Assembly (NCBI GenBank): GCA_902788205.1
Contig: CADAJJ010000049.1
Span: 1-28,859 of the forward strand
Source of the DNA: RUG023 sp900315435
GTDB lineage: Bacteria > Spirochaetota > Spirochaetia > Sphaerochaetales > Sphaerochaetaceae
Reading direction: 5' to 3'
Length of the DNA: 28,859 bases
Part shown: positions 23,103 through 28,859 of the stretch, one piece after another
Numbering within the stretch: the first letter of the stretch is position 1
Layout of the letters: every line of letters begins with the position of its first letter
Notes under the pieces: model-generated
Told to the model about the DNA's origin: nothing
Database searches by the model: none
The model's input: only the letters and a program-made list of their open reading frames with translations
Translations under genes and position numbers: made by a program

Positions 23103-24407
23103 TTACGCAATATACCCCAACGCGCGCGGAAGACAAAGCGTCAGAGCCGGGCAAAGGATGATGACCGCCAACACCGCCATATAGGTGAAGTAGAACGGCA
23201 AGAAGCCTTTAATCGACTTCTCGATCGGGATTCCGGCAATCGAGCATCCGGCCCACAACGAGGTACCGACCGGCGGGGTCAGCAGACCGAGACCGAGGGT
23301 CAGGACCATGATCAGGCCGAAATGGTACGGGTTGTAGCCAAACTTCATGGCCACCGGATAGAGGATCGGGGTCAGGAGGATCAGGAGGATCCCCATGTCC
23401 ATGAAGCAGCCGAGGACAACCATCATGATGATCATCAGCAGCATGGCCACCGCGGGATTGCTGGAGACCGCCATCAAGCTGTTTGCCACACGGGTAGGAA
23501 CCTTCAGGAACGCGAGCACATAGCTGAAAGCGCTGCTGGTGGCGATGATGGCCATGATCGTCCCGAGTGTCTTCAAGGACTGGCGCAGGCACTTCATGAA
23601 TTTCTTGAAGTCCATCGTGTGATAGATACAAGTCGTCACGAACAGCGCGTAGACGGCGGCAATGGCCCCCGCCTCGGTCGCGGTGAAGATGCCGGCGAGA
23701 ATGCCTACGGCGACAATCAGGATGGTGACCAGACCTAGCAATGCCTCGCGGATGATCACGATGTTCTCCCTCCAAGGGTGCCGCTCGCTGATCGGGTACT
23801 TCTTCTTCACGGCGATGATGAAAGAACAGGCGGACAACGCCATCGTCAGGATGAACCCAGGCAGGTATCCGCACATGAACATCGTACTGATCGAGAGTCC
23901 GCTTCCCGCGGCGACGATATAGAAGATCATGTTCTGGCTCGGAGGAATGATGATGCCCTCGACGCTGCTGGTGCAGGTAACAGCGATCGTGTAATCGGCG
24001 TCGTATCCTTCCTTGATCATCGCCGGAATCAGGAACGAACCAATCGAGGAGACATCCGCGATCGAGCTGCCGGAGATTCCTCCGAAGAACATGGAGACCA
24101 GGCAGTTCACGATGGCGGTGCCACCCCGCATACGCCCGATCAGGACATTGCAGAACTTGGTAAGCCGGTCGCTGATACCGCCATCGGTCATGATCTGCGC
24201 CATGATGATGAAGAACGGCACGCACATGAAGGTAAAGCTGGTGATGCCGGTCGACATCTTCTGGAACAAGTTGAAGAACGGAATGCCCAGATAGGCAGCC
24301 GTGAACAGCGCGGAGACCCCAAGGCAGAAGGAGATGGGGAACCGGAAAATCATCAGGATGACCAATGACGCGAACAAAAGCAAAGTACCCATTGCCATCT
24401 GGCTCAT
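23103..24407 (-). CDS. dctM: TRAP transporter large permease subunit (DctM family)
   Basis: This 434-residue membrane protein has about 12 hydrophobic segments and is the ion-coupled translocation subunit of a TRAP transporter. Family features include FMCVPFFIIMAQIM, VSMFFGGISGSSIADVSSIG, IIPPSQNMI and GLGLLTPPVGTSLWAGCSIA. ATG 24407 follows AGGAGG by six bases and overlaps the dctQ stop (ATGA). It moves the substrate captured by the DctP protein encoded upstream, using a sodium or proton gradient. Confidence 0.93.
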   Translation of the reverse strand: MSQMAMGTLLLFASLVILMIFRFPISFCLGVSALFTAAYLGIPFFNLFQKMSTGITSFTFMCVPFFIIMAQIMTDGGISDRLTKFCNVLIGRMRGGTAIVNCLVSMFFGGISGSSIADVSSIGSFLIPAMIKEGYDADYTIAVTCTSSVEGIIIPPSQNMIFYIVAAGSGLSISTMFMCGYLPGFILTMALSACSFIIAVKKKYPISERHPWRENIVIIREALLGLVTILIVAVGILAGIFTATEAGAIAAVYALFVTTCIYHTMDFKKFMKCLRQSLKTLGTIMAIIATSSAFSYVLAFLKVPTRVANSLMAVSSNPAVAMLLMIIMMVVLGCFMDMGILLILLTPILYPVAMKFGYNPYHFGLIMVLTLGLGLLTPPVGTSLWAGCSIAGIPIEKSIKGFLPFYFTYMAVLAVIILCPALTLCLPRALGYIA

Positions 24408-24967
24408 ACGCTGCCTCCTCTTTCCTTGTTCAGCTCCTCGGCAGTCTTCGGCTCATCGGAACGGGCATACTCGCTTGCCGGCTTGAGGATGGTATCCACG
24501 AAGTTGAAGCCGGCATACACGGCCATCAGCACGCCGCCAAGGATGAGCGGGGCGAAGAGCCATCCTTGGGAGAAGCCCGTGGCGGGCTGTCGTTTGGGAA
24601 TGGCGAGACGGGTGATCATGATTCCATATCTGACCATCTCGACACTGAACCAGACCAGGATTCCATGGCGGCCCAGGTCGAGCAGTTTCTTTCCTCTCGG
24701 GGGGATCTTTCCATACAGGAAATACAACGCCGCGTGAGAGTCGGTATAGATATCGAGAGGAATGCACAGGTATCCGAACCAGACCAGCAGCATCAGTGTG
24801 GCCTCTTCAGACCAACTGAAAGGATGCCCGAGCGTGCGGAGCACCACCTGGACAAAAGTGATGGCGATCTCGAGTATCAAGTCGTAACAGCACAGAGTGC
24901 GTTCGAATTCCGTGGCCTTGTCCAGGAACGAACGCAACCCCGCCAATCGTTGTGTTTTCATCATCAT
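24404..24967 (-). CDS. dctQ: TRAP transporter small permease subunit (DctQ family)
   Basis: This 187-residue protein has four hydrophobic segments; the second holds FSWSEEATLMLLVWFGYLCI, the hallmark of DctQ proteins (W-x-EE). A longer than usual charged C-terminus follows the last membrane segment. It pairs with DctM in the membrane. The start is among three consecutive ATG codons at 24959-24967, and no clear ribosome binding site precedes them. It is separated from dctP by a hairpin. Confidence 0.9.
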   Translation of the reverse strand: MMMKTQRLAGLRSFLDKATEFERTLCCYDLILEIAITFVQVVLRTLGHPFSWSEEATLMLLVWFGYLCIPLDIYTDSHAALYFLYGKIPPRGKKLLDLGRHGILVWFSVEMVRYGIMITRLAIPKRQPATGFSQGWLFAPLILGGVLMAVYAGFNFVDTILKPASEYARSDEPKTAEELNKERGGSV

Positions 24968-24992
24968 GCACGTATCAGGGATAGGAAATGAA

Positions 24993-25018
24993 GACTGTCC
25001 CGCCGAGGCAGGACAGTC
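24993..25018 (-). terminator. Hairpin between dctP and dctQ
   Basis: GACTGTCC and GGGACAGTC form an 8-bp stem around a loop of about ten bases; on the transcribed strand it is followed by TTCATTTCC. Such a structure just after a binding-protein gene usually stops part of the transcripts or protects the 5' part of the message, giving more binding protein than permease. It lies 15 bases beyond the dctP stop. Confidence 0.6.
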
Positions 25019-25033
25019 CCGGAAAGAACAGTC

Positions 25034-26035
25034 TTAGTTGACAGCCTTGATCTTCTCGATGACGTCCTTGTACTGGGGATACATGTCGTAGATAGCTCCG
25101 ACAGCATTCTGGAATTCCTTGGCGTCAACCGTGTAGATCTTGCTTCCTGCCTTCTCGACAGCGGCGCGGCTTTCGTTCTGGAAGTCGTCCATCGCCTTTC
25201 TCTGCCAAGTTGCGGCTTCCTTCGCCGCCTCGCGAACCGCCTTCTGCTGGTCGCTGGAAAGCTTGTCCCAGGACTTCTTGCTCATCAGCAACATGGCCGG
25301 AGGAGCCATATGGCCGTCGAGGGTATAGTTCTTCGCGACCTCGTAATGGCCGGAGGTATAATAGGAGACGAAATCGTTCTCCGCGGCGTCGATCACGCCG
25401 GTCTGCAGACCCTGATAGACCTCACCGTATGCCATCGGGGTGGCGGCTCCACCGAGAAGCTCGACCATCTTGATGGCGACTTCCGACTGCTGGACACGGA
25501 CTTTCATGCCTTTCAGGTCGGCGACGCTCTTGATCGGCTTCTTAGTCGAGTAGAAGTTGCGGCTCCCCGCTTCCCAGTATTCAAGACCGATCATGTTGTA
25601 CTTCTCAAGCTGCTTGATGATTCCCTGTCCGATCTCTCCATCCAGAACCTTGTACTTCTGGTCCATGCCGGTGAAGATGTACGGCAGTGTGAAGACGCCG
25701 ACCTCGTCAGCCGTCGAGGCAAGGGCAGAAGTGTTGATACGTGCGAGATCAAGCGTTCCCGCCTGCACCTGGTCGATGGTCTCGTTCTCGGTGCCAAGCT
25801 GGGCGTCAAGGTAGACATCAACCTCCACACTTCCGTTGGTCTTTTCCTTCACCAGATCGGCGAACTTCTGCATGCCCTGGGAAATCGGGTTGTTCGCTGG
25901 CTGGTTCTCGGCCAGTCTCAGCTTGATGGTCTTGCCACTCGCGGCAGAACTGCCGGACTCGCTGGAGCCCTGGGCAAATGCAGCACTTGCTGCGACGACA
26001 GACAGCAACGCCAATGCCAATACACTCTTTTTCAT
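25034..26035 (-). CDS. dctP: TRAP transporter substrate-binding protein (DctP family)
   Basis: This 333-residue protein has a signal peptide (MKKSVLALALLSVVAASAAF, cut near AQ) and a Ser/Gly-rich linker, giving a soluble periplasmic protein. The binding-protein fold includes RLAENQPANNPISQGMQKFA, VYLDAQLGTENETIDQVQAG and MKVRVQQSEVAIKMVELLGG. The last contains the conserved arginine that in DctP proteins binds a carboxylate. That suggests an acidic ligand, yet the genomic context is amino-sugar breakdown; a sugar acid such as a sialic acid or hexosaminuronate is possible. AGGAGG lies eight bases before ATG 26035. It is the first gene of the operon. Confidence 0.93.
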   Translation of the reverse strand: MKKSVLALALLSVVAASAAFAQGSSESGSSAASGKTIKLRLAENQPANNPISQGMQKFADLVKEKTNGSVEVDVYLDAQLGTENETIDQVQAGTLDLARINTSALASTADEVGVFTLPYIFTGMDQKYKVLDGEIGQGIIKQLEKYNMIGLEYWEAGSRNFYSTKKPIKSVADLKGMKVRVQQSEVAIKMVELLGGAATPMAYGEVYQGLQTGVIDAAENDFVSYYTSGHYEVAKNYTLDGHMAPPAMLLMSKKSWDKLSSDQQKAVREAAKEAATWQRKAMDDFQNESRAAVEKAGSKIYTVDAKEFQNAVGAIYDMYPQYKDVIEKIKAVN

Positions 26036-26052
26036 TGGGAAAACCTCCTAAG

Positions 26053-26072
26053 AAAACGCTAACGTTAACGTT
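26053..26072. promoter_or_regulatory. LacI-type operator palindrome
   Basis: AAACGCTAACGTTAACGTTT is a 20-bp palindrome with one mismatch per half and a central CG, the usual symmetry of LacI/GalR-family operators. It starts about seven bases downstream of the -10 box of the dctP promoter, covering the predicted start of transcription. It also touches the -35 box of a possible nagA promoter. The operon encodes a LacI-family protein that is the obvious ligand. Confidence 0.75.
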
Positions 26073-26098
26073 TGACTTAATTATAACAAGGTCTATAC
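26071..26098 (+). promoter_or_regulatory. Possible divergent promoter of nagA
   Basis: TTGACT (26071-26076) and TATACT (26093-26098) are spaced by 16 bp on the plus strand and overlap the dctP promoter. The -35 box touches the operator, so the same repressor could block both directions. Transcription would start about 50 bases before nagA. Confidence 0.6.
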
Positions 26099-26107
26099 TG
26101 TTGTCAA
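26079..26107 (-). promoter_or_regulatory. Consensus sigma-70 promoter of the TRAP/NagB operon
   Basis: On the minus strand TTGACA (26107-26102) and TATAAT (26084-26079) are both perfect consensus boxes with a 17-bp spacer. Transcription would start near 26072 at the edge of the operator and give a leader of about 37 bases before dctP. Such a strong promoter requires tight repression, consistent with the palindrome. Confidence 0.8.
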
Positions 26108-26155
26108 CGAAGAATCTTGTCCCGTCACAAAGGCAGATTCCCAGAGGAGTACCAT

Positions 26156-27319
26156 ATGCTGTTTGCCAATGCTCGGCTCGTGCTGGAAAACCATACCGTC
26201 AAAGCATCGCTCAGGACTGAAGGCCCCCGCATCGAAGCCTACGGAGAGCATCTTTCCGCTCTTCCGGGAGAGGAAGTCGTCGATTGCAAAGGGCTGTACC
26301 TGGCCCCAGGTTTCATTGACATCCATTCCCATGGCGGCGGCGGCCATGACATCATGGATGGAGATGCGGAGGACATCGTGCTGGCGGCCAAAGCGCATCT
26401 GAGGCATGGAACCACCACCTACTACCCCACGACCATGACCAACACGGACGAGGCGACCATCCATACCTTCGAGTGCTTCCGCGAGGCAAGGAACTACGGA
26501 GATGCCATCCCCCATCTGGAAGGCATCCATATGGAAGGGCCCTACTTCAGCCCTGCCCAAGCCGGGGCCCAGGATCCTTCTTTCATCAAGATCCCGAAGC
26601 AAGAACACTACCGTCTGTTCCTCGAGAAGGGAGGTGATGTCATCAAGCGGATTTCCTTCGCTCCCGAACTGCCCGGCGCCATCGAGATGGCTGACGCCCT
26701 TCGGGACACCGGCATCGTATTGGCCGCCGGCCATACCAACGCCACCTACCAGGAAATCAGCCGCGCATTCGACCATGGGGTGACCCACCTGACCCACTTC
26801 TACTCCGGCATGTCCACCATCCATCGTGAAGGCGGGTTCCGCATCCTTGGTGCGGTCGAGGCAGGCTACCTGATCGATGGGCTGACCATCGAGCTGATTG
26901 CCGACGGCATGCATCTGCCTCCTGAGTTGCTCAAGATGATCTTGAAATTGAAAGCCCACGACCATATCTCGCTCTGCACGGACAGCATGCGTGGAGCCGA
27001 CATGCCCGAAGGACCGACAATCCTCGGACCGAAAGTCGGGGGTGTGAAATGTTTCGTCGAAGGTGGCATCGCCAAGATGCCGGACCATCAGGCCTTCGCC
27101 GGCAGCGTGGCGACGACCGACAGGCTGGTCAGAGTCATGCACCAAAAGGCAGGGCTCACGATCGCAGAGGCCGTGGCGATGATGACCATCAACCCCGCCC
27201 GGGTGATGCACATCGACGGAAAGACCGGTTCAATCGCGGTAGGAAAGCAGGCTGACTTGGTGCTGTTCGACGAGAACATCCAAGTAAACGAGGTGTACGT
27301 GTCCGGCAAACGCGTCTAA
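26156..27319 (+). CDS. nagA: N-acetylglucosamine-6-phosphate deacetylase
   Basis: This 387-residue amidohydrolase removes acetate from N-acetylglucosamine-6-phosphate, giving the substrate of NagB. Metal and active-site motifs in order are GFIDIHSHGGGGHD (HxH), GIHMEGPYFSPAQAG (metal glutamate), LAAGHTNATY, THLTHFYSGM (metal histidine) and SLCTDSMRGADMPEG (catalytic aspartate). THLTHFYSGM departs from the common THLFNAM, so substrate preference may differ from the classical enzyme. ATG 26156 lies a few bases after GAGGAGT. It is divergent from the TRAP operon and shares its control region. Confidence 0.9.
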   Translation: MLFANARLVLENHTVKASLRTEGPRIEAYGEHLSALPGEEVVDCKGLYLAPGFIDIHSHGGGGHDIMDGDAEDIVLAAKAHLRHGTTTYYPTTMTNTDEATIHTFECFREARNYGDAIPHLEGIHMEGPYFSPAQAGAQDPSFIKIPKQEHYRLFLEKGGDVIKRISFAPELPGAIEMADALRDTGIVLAAGHTNATYQEISRAFDHGVTHLTHFYSGMSTIHREGGFRILGAVEAGYLIDGLTIELIADGMHLPPELLKMILKLKAHDHISLCTDSMRGADMPEGPTILGPKVGGVKCFVEGGIAKMPDHQAFAGSVATTDRLVRVMHQKAGLTIAEAVAMMTINPARVMHIDGKTGSIAVGKQADLVLFDENIQVNEVYVSGKRV

Positions 27320-27338
27320 GAAATCTTTCGCGACCCCC

Positions 27339-27367
27339 TTGCAATTATTCTATGGAAAAGGTATTGT
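27339..27367 (+). promoter_or_regulatory. Promoter of tRNA-Ala
   Basis: TTGCAA (27339-27344) and TATTGT (27362-27367) are separated by 17 bases. The predicted transcription start lies about six bases before the tRNA. Confidence 0.6.
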
Positions 27368-27379
27368 TTCTTCTGCAAC

Positions 27380-27453
27380 GGGGGCTTAGCTCAGTTGGCT
27401 AGAGCGTCTGCATGGCATGCAGAAGGTCGTCAGTTCAATTCTGATAGCCTCCA
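27380..27453 (+). tRNA. tRNA-Ala(GGC)
   Basis: A full cloverleaf can be drawn. The acceptor stem GGGGGCT/AGCCTCC includes the G3-U70 wobble that identifies alanine tRNAs. The D arm GCTC/GAGC, anticodon arm TCTGC-ATGGCAT-GCAGA with anticodon GGC, and T arm GTCAG-TTCAATT-CTGAT complete it. The discriminator is A and the CCA end is not encoded. An integrase gene starts 97 bases downstream in the same direction, so the 3' part of this tRNA is the likely attachment site. Confidence 0.97.
27446..27453 (+). other. Probable attachment site at tRNA 3' end
   Basis: Integrated elements that carry a tyrosine integrase next to a tRNA normally use the tRNA's 3' half as the attachment core, which is restored on insertion. 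The core here must lie within the tRNA and reach to about its last base, but its length cannot be fixed because the other copy is outside the window. Confidence 0.4.
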
Positions 27454-27549
27454 TACATTAATTCCTTGCGTTATAAAGAAATAACGTCAGTCATCACTGC
27501 TTGGTGTGACCAGTTGTGTTCCACCAGGCAGGATGCAAAAGGAATTTTC

Positions 27550-28677
27550 ATGCGCTACCACGCGCCATTCACCCTCATCAAACGGAAGAAAGTCTGGTAT
27601 TACCGCGTCTATGACGAATGCGGGGAACGCCACACCTACACGACTGCACGCACGAACAAGCTCGAGGCGTACCAGTATTGCTCTGACCTCCAGAGCCAGG
27701 GCCTTCTCGGTTTCTCCGCGTCCGGTCTCCCGACAGGAAGGATGACTTTCGCGGACTTCGCGGCGGACTGGTGGACGCCTGCCTGCAGGTACGTGCGGGA
27801 ATCGTCCCTGCTGGGAAGGCGCATCGGCAAGACTTATATGGAGCAGGCGGCCCGCATCCTCTGGAAGCGGCTCGTCCCCAAATGGGGCAGGTGCCTGCTT
27901 TCCGCGATCACCCCGGCCGCAATAGAGCAATGGGAGATGGCTCTCGTGCAACGCGAGGGCCTTGCCCCGAAGACCGCCAACTTCTACAAGGGAATCCTGA
28001 GCACGATGCTCGGGCAGGCCGTGCACGAGGGGCTCATCAAGGAGAACCCTTGCAAGGCGGCCCGCACGATGAGTGCGAGGGCCACCGAAAGGCGGGGAAT
28101 CCTCACCCTGGAGGAAGTGGCCAGGCTCTTCGCGTCCCCTGACGTCTGGGGCGGCGACCTGGTGGCCATGATCGCGAACATGACCGCCGCATGCACCGGG
28201 ATGCGCAACAGGGAGGTGGCGGCACTCAAGGGAATGGACATACAGAAAGGTTTCATCCATGTCGCGCATTCGTACAACCGCATCGAGGGAGAGAAATGCA
28301 CAAAGACCGGTGACGTGCGCAACATCCCCGTACCAGGATGGTTGGAGAAACGCTTGCGGCAGCTCTACATGGGAGATGACCGGTATCTCTTTTCATATGA
28401 CGGTGAAAAACCCGCATCCACCCAAACTTTCGTAAGGAACCTGCATGACGCATGCGACAAGATTGGAGTCGACTGGAAGGCCAGGAACATCGTCTTCCAT
28501 TCCTGGCGCCACTTCCTCAACTCCCTCCTGATCAACAATGGAGTTCCGGAAAGCGTGACCCAGCGCATGACGGGACACACGACCGATGCGATGACGGAGC
28601 ACTACCTGCACTTCGACGCGACCCAGTTCGCCGGGGTGCTCGACGTCACGTCGGCAATCGTCAAGGATACGAGATGA
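27550..28677 (+). CDS. Tyrosine recombinase / integrase
   Basis: This 375-residue protein inserts and excises the mobile element bordering the tRNA. An N-terminal arm-binding region (RKKVWYYRVYDECGERHTYT) is followed by the SAM-like core-binding domain (about 80-175). The catalytic domain carries the arginine in CTGMRNREVAAL (near 218), HSWRHF (near 316), GHTTDAMTEHY with the histidine (near 342), and the nucleophilic tyrosine (near 351). I chose ATG 27550 because AAGGAA lies five bases upstream and the family begins there; a longer frame from 27466 reads through non-coding flank. It is oriented away from the tRNA. Confidence 0.92.
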   Translation: MRYHAPFTLIKRKKVWYYRVYDECGERHTYTTARTNKLEAYQYCSDLQSQGLLGFSASGLPTGRMTFADFAADWWTPACRYVRESSLLGRRIGKTYMEQAARILWKRLVPKWGRCLLSAITPAAIEQWEMALVQREGLAPKTANFYKGILSTMLGQAVHEGLIKENPCKAARTMSARATERRGILTLEEVARLFASPDVWGGDLVAMIANMTAACTGMRNREVAALKGMDIQKGFIHVAHSYNRIEGEKCTKTGDVRNIPVPGWLEKRLRQLYMGDDRYLFSYDGEKPASTQTFVRNLHDACDKIGVDWKARNIVFHSWRHFLNSLLINNGVPESVTQRMTGHTTDAMTEHYLHFDATQFAGVLDVTSAIVKDTR

Positions 28678-28750
28678 TGTAAAAGATGCTTGAAAAGGAG
28701 GAAAACAAAACCTGCAAGGGAAAAAAGCTATTGCCACGCTGTGCTGAAAA

Positions 28751-28805
28751 GTTTACTTTTATGGAAATTTGTTTACTTTGTGGGAAAAAGTTAGGACAAT
28801 ATAAT
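28751..28805 (+). promoter_or_regulatory. Promoter region with two GTTTACTTT direct repeats
   Basis: GTTTACTTT occurs at 28751 and again at 28771, exactly 20 bases apart, so the copies face the same side of the helix. A TTGTGG (28778-28783) and a perfect TATAAT (28800-28805) are separated by 16 bases, with the second repeat overlapping the -35 box. This looks like a regulated promoter for the gene that starts at 28841. The repeats could bind an element-encoded regulator. Confidence 0.5.
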
Positions 28806-28840
28806 CGTGGTTCCCATGGCGGGGCTCGGGAGAGGACATC

Positions 28841-28859
28841 ATGGCAGTCCAGATGAAAT
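28841..28859 (+). CDS. Start of next gene in the integrated element, cut by window end
   Basis: An ATG at 28841 is preceded by GAGAGGA six bases upstream and followed by codons for MAVQMK. The frame is open to the window end. A promoter with TATAAT lies 36 bases upstream. The product cannot be identified from six residues. Confidence 0.5.

Noticed and set aside
27469..27486. CGTTAT-AAAGAA-ATAACG as tRNA terminator
   Set aside because: The stem has only six mostly weak pairs and no T-run follows; it may equally be part of the attachment region.

Overview
The window is about 55-60% G+C over most of its length and looks like a chromosomal segment of a free-living or gut-associated anaerobic spirochaete, most like Sphaerochaeta. 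I infer this from the gene set (selenium-type xanthine dehydrogenase, a TRAP/NagA/NagB amino-sugar operon, a U32 peptidase, an orphan rhamnose mutarotase) and the protein style. No rRNA or marker gene is present to prove it. Genes are dense, on both strands, with clear AGGAG-type ribosome binding sites.

Layout. 1-2016: a broken exopolyphosphatase gene coupled to a CYTH-like gene, then a LysR regulator. 2017-2373: a gene-free stretch with a long inverted repeat. 2374-6272 (minus strand): a probable operon of an FtsK-like ATPase relative without its Walker A motif, a small membrane protein and two exported proteins; the two exported genes are strikingly A+T-rich. 6505-9060 (plus): a one-gene xanthine dehydrogenase. 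9069-12762 (minus): a second cluster with a WYL regulator, a second FtsK-like protein without Walker A, an unknown protein, a two-J-domain protein broken by a frameshift, and a membrane-anchored J-domain protein. This FtsK-like/J-domain locus is the best candidate for an undescribed system.

12939-15347: an AlbA_2/ATPase regulator whose winged-helix end lies in another frame beyond a six-copy 9-bp repeat. Its reading frame runs by chance into panE and simulates an 802-residue fusion. 15352-20407: housekeeping genes (RNase D, RhaM, UraA with a structured leader, an RlhA-like U32 protein), separated in part by strong hairpins. 20480-27319: an amino-sugar regulon. A TRAP transporter (DctP, DctQ, DctM), a LacI repressor and two NagB-like enzymes form one minus-strand operon, and nagA is divergent. 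A near-consensus promoter and a near-perfect 20-bp palindrome lie between dctP and nagA, so one LacI-type repressor could control uptake, deacetylation and deamination together.

27380-28859: tRNA-Ala(GGC) followed directly by a tyrosine integrase and the start of another gene. This is the left edge of an integrated element that continues past the window.
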